From Mytilus galloprovincialis (lineage: Eukaryota; Mollusca; Bivalvia; Mytilida; Mytilidae), in contig NC_134841.1 of NCBI RefSeq assembly GCF_965363235.1, forward strand, positions 30,409,440 to 30,473,439: 64,000 nt of DNA, in the 5' to 3' direction. The notes under the pieces are model-generated. The model did no database searches and was not told where the DNA came from. It saw only the letters and a list, made by a program, of their open reading frames with translations. Shown here in pieces: positions 1 through 11,448 of the stretch. Position 1 is the stretch's first letter. Each line of letters starts with the position of its first letter. A program made the translations under genes and the position numbers.

Positions 1-489
1 TACTACTTGTGAACTGGATATTAAGAAGATAACTTGTCTGCCATGACAATGTTTAGTGACATTTAAGATTTCAATGAATTTAATTTGTGTACATGTATTA
101 CTGATAAATTACTAAGTAAGGGATTTCATTACCACAAATTACTTAAATCCTGCAGGTCAAGTTTAAGAATTTTTCTACTAGATTCTGTTTGCCTGTAGAG
201 ATGATTTTTACAGGACCTAAAGCATTTTTACCAGCCTGGGCTGCTGGCCTGTGGTAAAACGTGAAGACTGTTACATGTATATGCATGATTTTTTTAATTA
301 GTTGTAATTGGCTTGAACTAGTTGTTAATAACTGAGAGAACTACTACATTTGTACTCTCAAATCTTTACCTAGACTTTTTGTTGTGAAAATGAATGTATA
401 ATTACCCTTCAATGTCCAGTCTGCTTTTTGTAAATGCTTTTTTGCTTTATATTGATCTGATAAGTTAAACCCTTTTCATCAGATTTTTA
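1..489. other. No gene seen
   Basis: AT-rich sequence without a supported exon, RNA gene or recognisable repeat. It may be intron or intergenic DNA; upstream exons of the plus-strand coiled-coil gene could lie outside the window. Confidence 0.4.
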
Positions 490-772
490 TTGTTTGTTCT
501 TACTGATACACCACAGTCCAGGTTAGGTGAGGGTTTACTAAACCCCGCCAAATTATGTATCAGTTGTTGTTTGTTGCTGCAGCCTTTTGTAGCCTTGCAA
601 ACTGTTCATGTGTACATATTGATGTCAATGAATCTGGGTCCGTTCACGCCCATTCACTTTCGCACCCTTTCACTTTCACACCCTACACGTTCCCACCCAA
701 AGTCCGTTTTTATTGGTTTTGTGTTTGACTTTGTAATCAAGTTTTGGCAAGTGTATTCCTACTAGTATAATT

Positions 773-1033
773 TGTTGTCATTGTCTCAAAATAAAGTTTT
801 TTTGTGTTGAATAAGTTTTAATCATGTTTTGGATAGTGTATTGTTAAAAAAATTAATTAATCAGTTTCTAAATAAAGTGAGATTCTGTCAACATTTTTTT
901 GTTTGATGTGTTGAATAAATCTTAATCATGTTTTGGTTAGTGTTTTACTATAACTTTGTTTCATTGTTTCAAAATAAAGTGAGTTTCTGACAACTTTTTT
1001 TGTGTGTGTTGAATACATTTTAATCATGTTTTG
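773..1033 (+). repeat. Degenerate tandem repeat carrying AATAAA motifs
   Basis: About three copies of a unit of roughly 90-100 bp, each with 'aaataaagt', 'gtgttgaata' and 'aatcatgttttg'. A further partial copy continues at 2195-2250 ('gttttggttagtgtattgctataattttttgtttca'-like), so the array was cut by the insertion at 1034-2194. The AATAAA hexamers could act as poly(A) signals, but no upstream exon is visible. Confidence 0.7.
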
Positions 1034-2194
1034 CAGAGCTCCAGATAAGATTCACCAATTGGGGTTTTTACCCATCCATTTTCTTATGTAATTGGGTGAT
1101 TAAGTTTTTTAATTGCATTATCAATTCCAATTCACCCCTCAAGCAAATATCAAATTGAGTTTTTCACCACCAAGATCCTTAATGTATTGGGTTTTTTCAT
1201 CAACACAATATTGAATATTTAGGCAATATCAACCCCAGATGTTTTTCCATCTTACTGAATATGGTTCTTTCTTTGTATATGAGCTAGCTGTTTTATTTGG
1301 CTTATTTACTGACGAGAAATTGTACGTTTAATTTGTGTCCCGTTTCAAACGTTCTGCCAGTTTTGTATTTTGTCACAACTTAGATAAACTGTAAAAAACG
1401 GATATGTGTATTCACTCATCAACTAAAATGAAAAAAAATAGTATATATATAAACTAAAATTATACTTGAATATTTTTGTTTAATTCAATTTACATAAATC
1501 TGGGTTAAGTTGTACCTAAATAGAACTTTCGGTTTCCGATGCTTTCCAACTACATAATCATGTCATAATTGATTTGGCCATTCACTTTTTCCAAATGATT
1601 TCGGTTTTGACGAAACCCAGTGTTTATTAGCAATGTTCTCGTTAAGGTACACAAACACGCCCATGCGTTCGATGGGCGCTTCCTAAAAACACTAGCCGAG
1701 TCTTGTTATCATCATAACTTTCCCTGAGCTATTCAAAAGAAGCTGAAAACATGCTTCTATTCAATATTTTTACCGGACATTTATAAGCTTTCGTTTTAAT
1801 TCATTGTATGTTATGATAAATCTCGAGCAATTCGAATAATAAAAATATGACAACATGACACATGACACGCTAATCGGAAACATGTGAACCTTTAGAGCAA
1901 CGAAAAATTCCAACAGTGATCATTTCAGCCACGTGATGCAAGGCTCTATTTTAAGAAGGAAAGGACATTTCCAATTGTAAATATTATAAAAATAGATTTA
2001 CCGACTGTAAAAAAATAAGGGTAAATAACGCAAACGATAGCGAATAAAAGTGTTGAGAACTCTTAGTTTTGGCATATAATTGGGTTTTCCTTTGAATTAA
2101 TTGGGTTATTGAACCCTGCAATTGGCATTTGCATTGGGTTTTTAATTATTTGTATTGCGTGATCACGCAAATACGCAGCTCATCTGGAGCTCTG
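1034..2194. mobile_element. Non-autonomous DNA transposon with perfect 13-bp TIRs
   Basis: The ends are CAGAGCTCCAGAT (1034-1046) and its exact reverse complement ATCTGGAGCTCTG (2182-2194). The flanks are '...atcatgttttg' and 'gttttggttag...', a 6-bp target duplication (GTTTTG). The interrupted tandem repeat at 773-1033 / 2195 shows the empty-site order 'aatcatgttttggttag'. Inside, the motif AATTGGGTT recurs near both ends. There is no transposase frame. The superfamily is not assigned; a 6-bp duplication does not match hAT (8 bp) or piggyBac (TTAA). Confidence 0.85.
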
Positions 2195-2394
2195 GTTTTG
2201 GTTAGTGTATTGCTATAATTTTTTGTTTCATGGTTTCAAATCAAAGGGGCCAAGATGTTAAAACAATTATCTTTTGTGTTTTCATTTAAAATCTTCAATT
2301 TTTTGCTCATACCAAGCTTAACACATGCAGTATTTACATCAAAGCAATTTAAAACAACAATCATAATTTTCTTATTATTCAACTATTAAAATTG

Positions 2395-2660
2395 CGAATG
2401 TGTAGGGTGCAAACCGACCTTGGGTGCGAACGTGCGAATGTGTAGGTTGTGAAAGTATATTGTGTACAAACTGACCTGATACCGATGTCAACCCCCAATT
2501 TTAATTAAAGACGCCCGACGGTCCAAGTTGACTTTATACATATTCTGAGTTGACTTTATACATATTCTGAATTGACTTATTGACTGTGCAAGTTGTCTTC
2601 TTGGTCTCAGTTGTCACCAGACTGACTTGTTGCATGTCAGGGTGAACGTGCTTTGGTGAA
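2395..2660. repeat. Degenerate short repeats, partly inverted relative to 600-720
   Basis: 'gcgaatgtgtagggtgcaa' and 'gcgaacgtgcgaatgtgtag' resemble the reverse complement of the 'ttcgcaccctttcactttcacaccctacacg' stretch at about 657-692. Between 2525 and 2580 the phrase 'gttgactttatacatattctga' is repeated about twice. This suggests outer arms of an old element, but I cannot set its boundaries. Confidence 0.35.
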
Positions 2661-3430
2661 AGTGCTTTTAAGTCCCCCCCCCTTTATTTAGATACTAGAA
2701 AATAGAATTCTGAACCAAAACACTGTAAAAAAACAATATTATTTTCATGACAATAGACAAAGGGTCAATTAAGCAGAAGTGATGTTTACAGTTCATTCCA
2801 ATCAGTTTGATACTACACTGCAATGATTTAAAAGTACATATTTTGAAATGTGTAACCATCATATGACTGAAATAATCCGATTATATTTTGCCTTGATAAG
2901 ATCAAATTTCAAATTGTCTAATGGTGTCTTGTTGTTAGTTACTTTATATTTGTATATTTTGATGTGTTTTAAGATGTATTGAGTTACTCTGGTCTTTGTT
3001 CACCTTTTTGTTTAGATGTTTTTCAGGAAAAATGATGTAAACATAGGAAGAACTTGTTTCAACAAATAAGCGTACGCGTAAGACCGGGGCTAATCGCGAG
3101 GCCCCCTCAAGGGGCTGTCCAAGTAATCACATAATCACATTTTTTTTTAAAACAAGATAATCAAATAATGAAAAATATAGTCCTGAATTATCAAATAATC
3201 AATAATCATGAAAAATTTTGTCTGGTTATCAAATAATCACCATTAAAACGGCCAAGTATAAACAAGGATTTGTATAATAAATCACAGAATGAAAAAAAAA
3301 AAAAAAAAAAAAAACATGAGGAAGCTCTCGGATACCAGCAAGCAAGCGGCACAATATTTGTTAATAATAAAGTCAAGTCGGATTTAACTATAAGATAAAA
3401 AAAAAATATTTTGATTTGGCATTTTATAAA

Positions 3431-3593
3431 TACACCTTATCGCTAATCCCGGCTGACCCGGCCGCTTGAACTTTTGACTCATACAACAATCACTTTTCCA
3501 TTGTGGCGTCAGATATTTTGTTTTATGACGTCAAAATTTTACGGGAACCTCTGTGATATCCAGTAATGGCGGACAAATAGCGATAAGGTGTAT
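3431..3593. mobile_element. Short TIR element (MITE), TA-flanked
   Basis: Inverted ends 'tacaccttatcgcta' and 'tagcgataaggtgta' bound 163 bp without coding capacity. TA at both edges fits a Tc1/mariner-type MITE. The internal phrase 'cat acaacaatcacttttccattgtgg' also occurs, degenerate, at about 5970-6005 and 55370-55400, so these are relics of one family. Confidence 0.7.
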
Positions 3594-3666
3594 ACAAGAT
3601 AAACTTGAAAGAACTTTTGACCGAATATAAAAAAAAAGCAGAGATTTTAAATGTGTTAACTCAAAT

Positions 3667-3701
3667 CAAGGATTTGTATAGTGATGCTATACAAATCCTT
3701 G
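3667..3701. repeat. Perfect 15-bp-arm palindrome
   Basis: CAAGGATTTGTATAG is followed after 5 bp by its exact reverse complement. One arm recurs at 3263-3276 and a diverged copy of the hairpin lies at 59551-59586. This may be the terminal hairpin of a dispersed element. Confidence 0.7.
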
Positions 3702-4049
3702 CTTAAATTAGTATAAAAAGGGGGGGGGGGTCGCTATTAGAGACAAATGGATATACGCTGTTTATTTAGAATCAAGTTTGACCATTTCTTCTGACAAGCG
3801 TCTTTAAGACAAGGATTCTCAATATTATTATCTTCCCTTGAACTGTTGAAAGCGCCAGATACGATTTTCCCCTCACAGATATGGACCCAAAAGTAAAAGA
3901 ACATCAACAAACAGAGATTTCCGATTATTTTGTGAACTTGCAAGATGCAAAAAAGTATAGCATTAATTTTACTTTTTAAATACAAATACAGAAGGGGAAG
4001 AAATATGTTTGTTTTCAATTAAAGGACCGAGTCGAAGGACATAAACATT

Positions 4050-5537
4050 TTGGCATATATAACTTTTTCAATGATTCAAGATAACAACATCAGTGGTAGA
4101 ATATTAAAAGAACTCAAAGATCAAACAGCTCCAATTCTTACACTAATCTTCAAAACATCATTTGAAACTGGCATAACACCAACAGACTGGAAACATGCCA
4201 ATGTAGCACCAGCATTTAAAAAAGGGGAAAAATACAAGCCAGAAAATTACCGCCCAATATCATTAACATGTATTTCCTGTAAACTTATGGAGCATATCAT
4301 CACCAAACACATCATCAACCACCTTGAAAAGAACAATATACTGTATGACCTCCAGCATGGCTTCCGTCAGTCACGATCATGTGAAACTCAACTCATTTCA
4401 TTCATACAAGAGCTTGCAGCAAATAACAACAATAACACACAAATAGACTTAATTATAATGGACTTTGCCAAAGCATTTGACAAAGTTCCTCATAAAAGAC
4501 TTCTATACAAACTTAGATATTATGGTATTCAAAAAGAAACACTCAACTGGGTCGCTGCCTTTTTAAATGACAGAACACAAACAGTTGTCCTGGATGGAGA
4601 GTCATCTGACCTGGCTCCAGTCACCTCAGGTGTCCCTCAAGGCACAGTCCTGGGCCCAGTATTATTCTTGGTATATATCAACGACCTACCAGAATACCTA
4701 TCATCCAGTAAGCTCAGACTGTTTGCCGACGACAGTATCATCTACAAAGCCATCAAATCTCAAAGTGACTGTGATGCACTCCAGTTAGATTTAGATGCAG
4801 CTGCTAGGTGGGAGCAAGACTGGTTGATGGCTTTCCATCCAGACAAATGCACAGTTCTTACAGTCTTACAGAAGAAAAACCCATTCAAACATGACTATAT
4901 CCTCCACGATCACAAACTGGAACTTGTCTCTTCAGCTAAATATCTGGGCATTACACTTCAATCGAACCTAAAATGGTCAAAACATACAGACAATATCATA
5001 GCTAATGGCAACAAATCTCTGGGCTTCTTAAAAAGAAACTTAAAAACATCATGTCAGAACATCAAAACTCAGGCATATCTGGCACTAGTCCGTCCAAAAC
5101 TGGAATATTCATGTTCAGTGTGGGACCCTCACACAGTTGAACAAACCTCCAAAATCGAGATGGTCCAAAGGCGAGCTGCCAGATATGTCTGTAACAGATA
5201 CCATAACATCAGTAGCCCGACAGATATGATAAACACCCTAAACTGGCCAACTCTACAGGAAAGAAGAACACGCACAAGATTAATAATGTTCTACAAAATA
5301 ATACATCAAATCGTAGCTATACCATCTGCTATTCTCATACCATCAGACAGTAGAACCCGCAAAAACCATAATTATACTTTTAGACACATTTCAACCAAAA
5401 AAGATACATATAAATATTCATTTTTTCCATATACCATAACTCGGTGGAACTTATTGCCAATGCAAACAGTCGCTGTCGCCACAGTCGACACTTTTAGAGA
5501 ACAGCTCACACCAGCTGTTCTCCACAAATTCATCTAA
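4050..5537 (+). CDS. LINE reverse transcriptase, intact C-terminal part of ORF2
   Basis: The 495-codon open frame encodes a non-LTR reverse transcriptase. Visible RT blocks: 'NYRPISLTCISCKLME' (fingers, about residue 67), 'HGFRQSRSCETQL', 'DFAKAFDKVPH' (block A aspartates), 'SGVPQGTVLGPVLFLVYIND' (block B) and the catalytic 'FADDS' (block C), then 'YLGITL' and the C-terminal 'RPKLEYSCSVWDPH' and 'RWNLLP' motifs common in Jockey/CR1-like elements. The apparent start at 4050 is host DNA read through: element homology begins near 'DNNISGRIL' (about 4080), and the upstream endonuclease is missing. The frame has no stop or frameshift, so insertion is recent relative to the other remnants here. It is not a host gene. 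Confidence 0.93.
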   Translation: MAYITFSMIQDNNISGRILKELKDQTAPILTLIFKTSFETGITPTDWKHANVAPAFKKGEKYKPENYRPISLTCISCKLMEHIITKHIINHLEKNNILYDLQHGFRQSRSCETQLISFIQELAANNNNNTQIDLIIMDFAKAFDKVPHKRLLYKLRYYGIQKETLNWVAAFLNDRTQTVVLDGESSDLAPVTSGVPQGTVLGPVLFLVYINDLPEYLSSSKLRLFADDSIIYKAIKSQSDCDALQLDLDAAARWEQDWLMAFHPDKCTVLTVLQKKNPFKHDYILHDHKLELVSSAKYLGITLQSNLKWSKHTDNIIANGNKSLGFLKRNLKTSCQNIKTQAYLALVRPKLEYSCSVWDPHTVEQTSKIEMVQRRAARYVCNRYHNISSPTDMINTLNWPTLQERRTRTRLIMFYKIIHQIVAIPSAILIPSDSRTRKNHNYTFRHISTKKDTYKYSFFPYTITRWNLLPMQTVAVATVDTFREQLTPAVLHKFI

Positions 5538-5731
5538 CTCATTATTAGCCTATGTACATAGTTTTAATCACCTTTTTTAAAAAAGTTAAATTACGCACCT
5601 CAAATTTATTTCCAAATATTTTTGTCTTTGTCTTTGTAAATATATATATAGGCCACGCTGCGCGCGCAAACAGTAAATAATCTTCAGATCATTGAAGGAC
5701 TACTGAAAACCTAAAGAAGAAGAAGAAGAAC
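4078..5731 (+). mobile_element. 5'-truncated non-LTR retrotransposon (LINE)
   Basis: The element starts inside the reverse-transcriptase region, has a short 3' UTR after the stop at 5537, and ends in an (AAG)n tract at 5713-5730. The endonuclease domain and ORF1 are absent. Truncation at the 5' end with a simple-repeat tail is typical of target-primed LINE insertion. No target duplication was found by eye. Confidence 0.85.
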
Positions 5732-6792
5732 AAAGCTTCATTTTCAACTTTTTATATAAGATCCAAAGTAAATAGCTCATGATTATATAATACGCAATAA
5801 AAGTGTGACTGATAGGAGAACTAAAAACCTGTCATTTGACGCAATAACTGTACTTGCCCGCTATACTGCTATATGGTCATATATGTTTTTGGACGTCATA
5901 TAAACAGATAAATATTTTGAAGCATGCTTTACAATACACCTTATTGCAAATTGACGACATAATAAAAAATATCTGACCCCACAATTGAAAAGTGATCGTT
6001 GTATGGTCAAACAGAATCAATGATACAATGGTTCAGATTTCCAATTTAATATTGATATAAAGGTGTATGGTAATTATGACAAGACAAGACAAAATATTTT
6101 ATTTCCTCAGACCATGGAAGTAATATTTAAAAGGAATAACATCAACTAATTAGCATGTATTAACGCCCTGCAGAGCCCTGTACTAAAGTCATATGATTTT
6201 ATCCAATTATAGTCTCAGCGGTAAGACCCCTTTGATTACTATCTGTGATACCGCGGTTGTAAAATGGCATCTGGAATTTCTTATCAGTCACATGATTTTA
6301 TCGAGTCCGGTAATTATAAAGTACCTGTGTGAAATCCGAGGTTTATTAATAAGAAGGTGGCACTGTATCATATAAAATCTCTACCTTCAGATGAAGTCTT
6401 ATGATGTAAAAAACTTGAAAAACGGACGAGAATTGTTCAAACTACAACAGTTTATCATGGAAAATTGTATTTAATTTAGCATATTTTTGCTTTTTACCGT
6501 TTGTTCTAAACTGTTCTAAAAGTATTTTCCGGTTAAAAGCGGATCCTGAGTTAAACAGTTAAATACTGATGAATCGATCAGGTTTCACATGATGTTTAAC
6601 AAAATAATGTAGGCAAATCTAGACATAGATTTGTTTACTGTTGAAATGTGAAAAGTTTATCAAGATTGAAAAAGAAGGATATTTACTTTCAAGTATTCTA
6701 AATTTATGTATATATCATAAATGTCATTGATTACATTATTGAAACTGGACAACTAAGATGGGGATAATATTTTCGTAAATAGAGAATAATAC
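5732..6792. other. Repeat-relic DNA without genes
   Basis: Contains a relic of the 3431-3593 MITE family (about 5930-6005) and a (GACAA)n tract at 6077-6091 followed by 'aaaatattttatttcctc'. The reverse complement of the latter looks like a LINE/SINE 3' tail on the minus strand. No exon is recognised. Confidence 0.4.
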
Positions 6793-7052
6793 ATGGCCAA
6801 ATCCGTATCATATGTCGTATCATCCCGAGACATCAATATCAGCCCAAGGGCCTTTAGGCTGATCCATAGCACTGGGTTACCTTCAGTTCTACTTTTGTCT
6901 TGTTTAAAAGGCCTTAAAAGAACTGCTCAATTACTTATCCGAAGCACCTGGGTTACCTTACAATTTGCGTGCTGTTGTTTTAAAAATATTTGTTTATTAT
7001 TGTATTTATTTGTGTGTTTTGTATTTTTTACAGTTGCATTTAGTGTGCCAAA

Positions 7053-7125
7053 AAATATGAAAACTTGACGTTCATGACGTCACATACAATATGAAAACTT
7101 GACGTTCGTGACGTCACATACCAAA
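7053..7125. repeat. Direct duplication of a 35-bp unit with a TGACGTCA core
   Basis: 'aatatgaaaacttgacgtt(c)(a/g)tgacgtcacata' occurs twice in tandem. Each copy has ACGT palindromes matching the CRE consensus TGACGTCA. A poly(A) tract follows at 7168-7186. Function unknown; it may be the edge of an element. Confidence 0.6.
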
Positions 7126-7189
7126 CAATGACATCATTAAAAAAACTGACCTATTTTGAGGAAAAAAAAAAAAAAAAAAAAAAAAAGTA

Positions 7190-8133
7190 GGGGTGTGATA
7201 AAGGGTATGCGATAAAGGGTGCGCATCAAAGTTGCGCGATATGGATTAAACAGCAGGCTATTTATCAAATATGCAAAACTACTGTATTTACTACTAAACA
7301 TATGATAAATATATATATTTTTTTTAATTGTTTATTGTGGAATGCTTGTATTAATATAACAAGCTACAGCAAAAATTATAACAAACAGACGAAATGGGCT
7401 TGAATCTATCTGTCTTACAGCAAATTCATTTTTACGCAAATTAGTTTATGTATCAAGAACTTAAATTGAAGGATAGAATTGTTTAGAATTGTGAATATTT
7501 TAATTGACTAATACACGAAAGACTTAGATTTTTCGTATTTAATAAAGGGGGTCCAAACGTATTTTTTGTACAATCATCTTTTTCACTTACGGAAATGTTT
7601 TTTTTTAACTGTATGTAAATATTAAAATTGAAAATGACCCATCCTTGTTGTCCAATTTCGTATGTGATAGGTGTCGGTTTAAACTATTAAGACTCAAACT
7701 AACCAAAAATAGGAAAAAATTGGACTAAAATAAAAATTGAACGAATGACTCTGTTCGGCAGAGTACATCAACAGAATGTAACTAATGGACTATTCGGGTT
7801 ACCTTGCACGTATATACGACAAAAACTTGTCTGTTCGTAATTCTCCGTGAACACGAAAATGACCGATAATTGTCAGTGATTTGATCGATCACATGCAGAG
7901 ATTCAACTTCCATGCCAGCTATTGAACCAATTAACGAGTTATCGAAAGATGAGCGGTAACGCAGATGAAACCTTTGAAGTGACGACGATGTTATTCCTTT
8001 CAATATTACTTCCATGCTCAGACACAAACGTGTACGAGTTCAAAACATAATAAAGTATACATATAAATCGACATCAGAGTAGTGTACGATAATAGCACGT
8101 GATTTTCATGACATTGAGATATATAGGAAGCAG
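7190..8133. other. AT-rich DNA without a supported gene
   Basis: Open frames on the minus strand at 7782-8027 and 8018-8221 show no recognisable domain. The second runs into the fold-back element at 8134. I see no exon with good splice sites. Confidence 0.35.
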
Positions 8134-8931
8134 GACAAATCGCCCCACTGGCAAAACGCCCCACACCAAATCGCCCCACTATTAAAAAATTGCCCCAAAC
8201 TGGTTTACCAACTCGCCCCACTTTTTAAAAAATCGCCTCACTTGTGAAAAGGGTTAAATCCCGTTAATGTTTCCCCTGTCAACTCGCCCAACTTATTGAA
8301 TAAAGTAAAATCTACTTCAATATATAATTTTCACTTTAAATGAAAACTAGTCTACACTGTCACAGAATACCCCAAAAAAAACGAAATTTATTGAACCATT
8401 TTTTTTTTTTTTTTGATTAAATGATGTTTAACATTCTTAGAATATAATTGCAAGTACATTTTTGTATCATTATTGGAGAATAACTTTATACTTGTTAGCT
8501 TAGTTATTTGTTTAACAATTGAAAATAAACCTGTTAACATGGTTAATTGAATCATAATCATACAATTGAAGGATTTCAATTAACAGCAATTTGATTTATA
8601 GCACTTCACTAAGGTTTTCATGGGTAGTAAGGTGGGGCAAGGACATAGATTTACAACGGGATTGCATCTTTTTTCCTAAGTGGGTCGAGTATGTACTAAA
8701 AAAATCATTGTGGTTTTATCTCTTTGTCAAGAGTGGGGCGAGTTGACAGACCTTATGTTTGCGGGATTTTAATCCTTTTCATAAGTGGGGCATGTTATCC
8801 AACCTATTTGCAATGGGATTTTAGCCTTTTTCATAAGTGGGGCGAGTTGGTAAACAAGAGTGGGGCGATATTTTAGAAAGTGGGGCGAGTTTGTGAAAAA
8901 GTGGGGCGATTTGCCAGTGGGGCGATTTGTC
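8134..8931. mobile_element. Fold-back element built from an iterated GTGGGGCGA motif
   Basis: The ends are gacaaatcgccccactggcaaa (8134 onward) and its reverse complement (ending 8931). The left half carries about seven CGCCCCAC-type motifs and the right half about nine GTGGGGCG-type motifs, separated by variable AT-rich spacers. The orientation switches in a motif-free centre (about 8300-8600). This is a long inverted structure with internal repeats, as in fold-back transposons. There is no coding capacity and no clear target duplication. Confidence 0.75.
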
Positions 8932-9054
8932 ATGGATTCGATATATTCATTATATATATTACCTACTGAGTTTAAAGGATTACATATGTACAGAATTCTT
9001 TCTTATTATTCAGTGATTGTGAGTACATAAATATATTTCTCTAATTTTTGTGAT

Positions 9055-9450
9055 GTTTTCACATTTCCTGACCGGTGGGAGAAAAATATTTCTCCTCACT
9101 AGTGAAAAATCTGTTCTCGGCAAATGATTAGTCGAAATTTGATTATGACGTCTAAATGTTTTGTTTTCTTCTGAATTTTCCTATTGTGACGCCATGAAAA
9201 AAGGCAGCAATGTCTGATGATGTTGCATATAAAGAATACAAATTTCTGAAAATCTTTGAAAAAGAAGGATAAAAATCATTAGAGAAACAGATTCCAACAC
9301 TATAACTCGTGTATTACGATATTTCTCCACTCTCAACAGTTAAATTTTGTTATTTAAAGAGCTCGGCAAGCCTCGCGCTTTAAATAATAAAATTTAATTG
9401 TCTCGAGTGGAGAAATATTGTAATACACTTGTTGCAGTGTAGGAATCTAT
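9055..9450 (+). mobile_element. Non-autonomous element, copy 1 (hairpin plus arm)
   Basis: Runs from 'acatttcctgaccggtgggag' to an inverted-repeat part at about 9290-9450 ('gattccaacactataactcgtgtattacgatatttctccactc' against 'gagtggagaaatattgtaatacacttgttgcagtgtaggaatc'). A diverged copy lies inverted at 34190-34595 in a CCDC112 intron, which supports a mobile family. Confidence 0.7.
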
Positions 9451-9627
9451 ATATAAATGTATAAAATTGCATCTTCAACAAATAAGTAATCTTTCTAAGG
9501 AAGGTACATACTTTCGTACATTGTATACACCTTTATGTTGCAAAATGAAGGTAAACCGATTAATTTCTGTCTTGAAGGTTATTGTAAGTAATAATTAGGT
9601 ACAAGATTTTGTCCAAGAAGTGATACA

Positions 9628-10113
9628 CTAGGATGTGAACAAACAGTGATATTCGTTGCCAATATTATGATTACATAGATGACATATCCTATTTTCTTTT
9701 AAAATATTTTTCCATTTTCCCGTTTCAATTGGGAATTTAAGATTTGAACATCTAGATTTAGCCATATACAATCTATCAGTATTTACCAATCGAAGTAGAT
9801 AGGGTTCTAATTCAAATATACTTTTGAATTTACCATAGAATTCTCCTCTTGAAGAATTATTAATTACAGAGAACCATTGTTGTATAAACTGATCAACAAG
9901 TTTTTGTTTGACAAGAGATTTCAATATTTCTCTATTCATATGTATTTGATCATTCAATATAAAAGTAAGACCACATTCATCAAAAATGGATTTAATGTAC
10001 GTAACCCATTTAAAAATTATGACGTCACAATGTATTCTTAATGGCATGAAAAAAAAACATGAGATGAGGTTGATTTGAAAACATACAGTTTTATTTTTTA
10101 GCAAAGTTCTCAC
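9628..10113 (-). pseudogene. LINE ORF2 C-terminal remnant
   Basis: The 161-codon minus-strand frame contains 'LRLVNTDRLYMAKSRCSNLK' followed by 'WKNILKENRICHLCNHN' and 'NEYHCLF'. This is the Cys/His zinc-knuckle-like arrangement (CxxC then H) seen at the C-terminus of many LINE ORF2 proteins (zf-RVT type). The reverse-transcriptase domain is absent. The first ~35 residues look like unrelated read-through. A similar but different remnant lies at 49816-50160 on the plus strand. Confidence 0.65.
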
Positions 10114-11448
10114 TAGTCCTTGTCATTTAGAAAGTCCAGAACTCTTTATGTAGTCTTGTTTCAAGTTGTTAATACACCAACGTTCTCCACATTTGTACTT
10201 CCCAACCAGCATTTCTTGATATTTTTTTTGGACATCATCATATTTGTATGAAATACGCTGAAATATTTGAGAAATCTGGTTTTGAAGTGGTGGTTAAGCC
10301 AACCTATGGGTTGTTTATGTATGTACTACATGTTTTTATGGGTTTATGGCTCGTTATTTTGTTTGGGGCAAGATGGTCATGATGGTAGAAAAGTAATGTG
10401 TAAACTATTTTTTTTTCATCTTGAAATTTCCATTTTATTTCCCTTCGACCTTGCACATACATCTTTTATGACCCTCTTTGAAATAATAAATAATTGATAA
10501 TGTTTCTTTCTGCACGTTTTAAACCTATGGTCTTGCTAATCTTAGCAAATTTAAATGATATTGTACAAGGCTTAAAAGAATTAGAAATTTAAAAATTTTG
10601 AATTTCTTCAGTTTGTTAATGTAATGAAATGAATCTTTTATTAAAGGTTTTTCTTCATACAATTTATTAGATATGAACTAAAATGAGTTTCTAGGAAAAA
10701 CTCGACTGGTTATTTAATAATTCAGTTCTTTTTGTAAACTCTGTTAAATAACATGCTGACATATCTATCTTCAATGTTTTTCAGCCTCAGGTGTAAATTA
10801 TTTACATGAAAAAATTAGAATCCCCATGCATTTATGATTACATTCTGTAAACAATTGTTTACTTACATGTTTATCATACATTAATCGGATGATACTATAA
10901 TACATGTACCAAATAAATAAAACCTGAAATTGAAGAAAAAGTTACTTTGTTTACTTTTAAATAATGATTATTGATCTCATAAGTAAAATGTCTTAATACA
11001 TTGTAGTATGACCAACTCTAAATATACACAAAATTTGAATTTGATCAAACAATTCTCTAAATATCAATGAATATATATGATTTGTTATTTACACAAACAT
11101 TTTTCCTCACATAGACATGATGGATGGCATATAGAGTAATCAAAAAAAATCTTTGAATTTTGGATAAATGTGAGCAAAGGAAACTGAAATAAGATCATGT
11201 GATTGGTTCAACAATCTCGATCCTTCTTCAAAGATAACAATATTGACTGAAAATAGGTTCTGTCAATCTTTTATTTTTCTGCAATAATGAAAGCAATGTG
11301 ACTTTTAAATTTGTTCATTATCATGACCAGAACAAACTTTTCAAAAGTGTGTCTTTCTATGTTGTGATGTAACACTATTGTTTCAGATAAGGGTGAAGGT
11401 TTGGAACCATTAAAACGTTTAAACTGCTGCAATTGTTTTCACCTGTCC
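10114..11448. other. AT-rich DNA, no gene recognised
   Basis: No exon or classified repeat. A Met-less minus-strand frame at about 10130-10277 contains a 'KYKCGERWC' string, but there is no splice or domain support. Upstream exons of the coiled-coil gene could be hidden here; none was convincing. Confidence 0.35.

Noticed and set aside
490..765. 91-codon plus-strand open frame
   Set aside because: No domain, no splice context, and it runs into repeat-like sequence.
3737..4018. 93-codon minus-strand open frame upstream of the LINE
   Set aside because: AT-rich hydrophobic frame without similarity that I can recognise; likely chance.
10130..10277. Minus-strand Met-less frame with 'KYKCGERWC'
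   Set aside because: No splice sites or neighbouring exons support it; adjacent to a LINE remnant.
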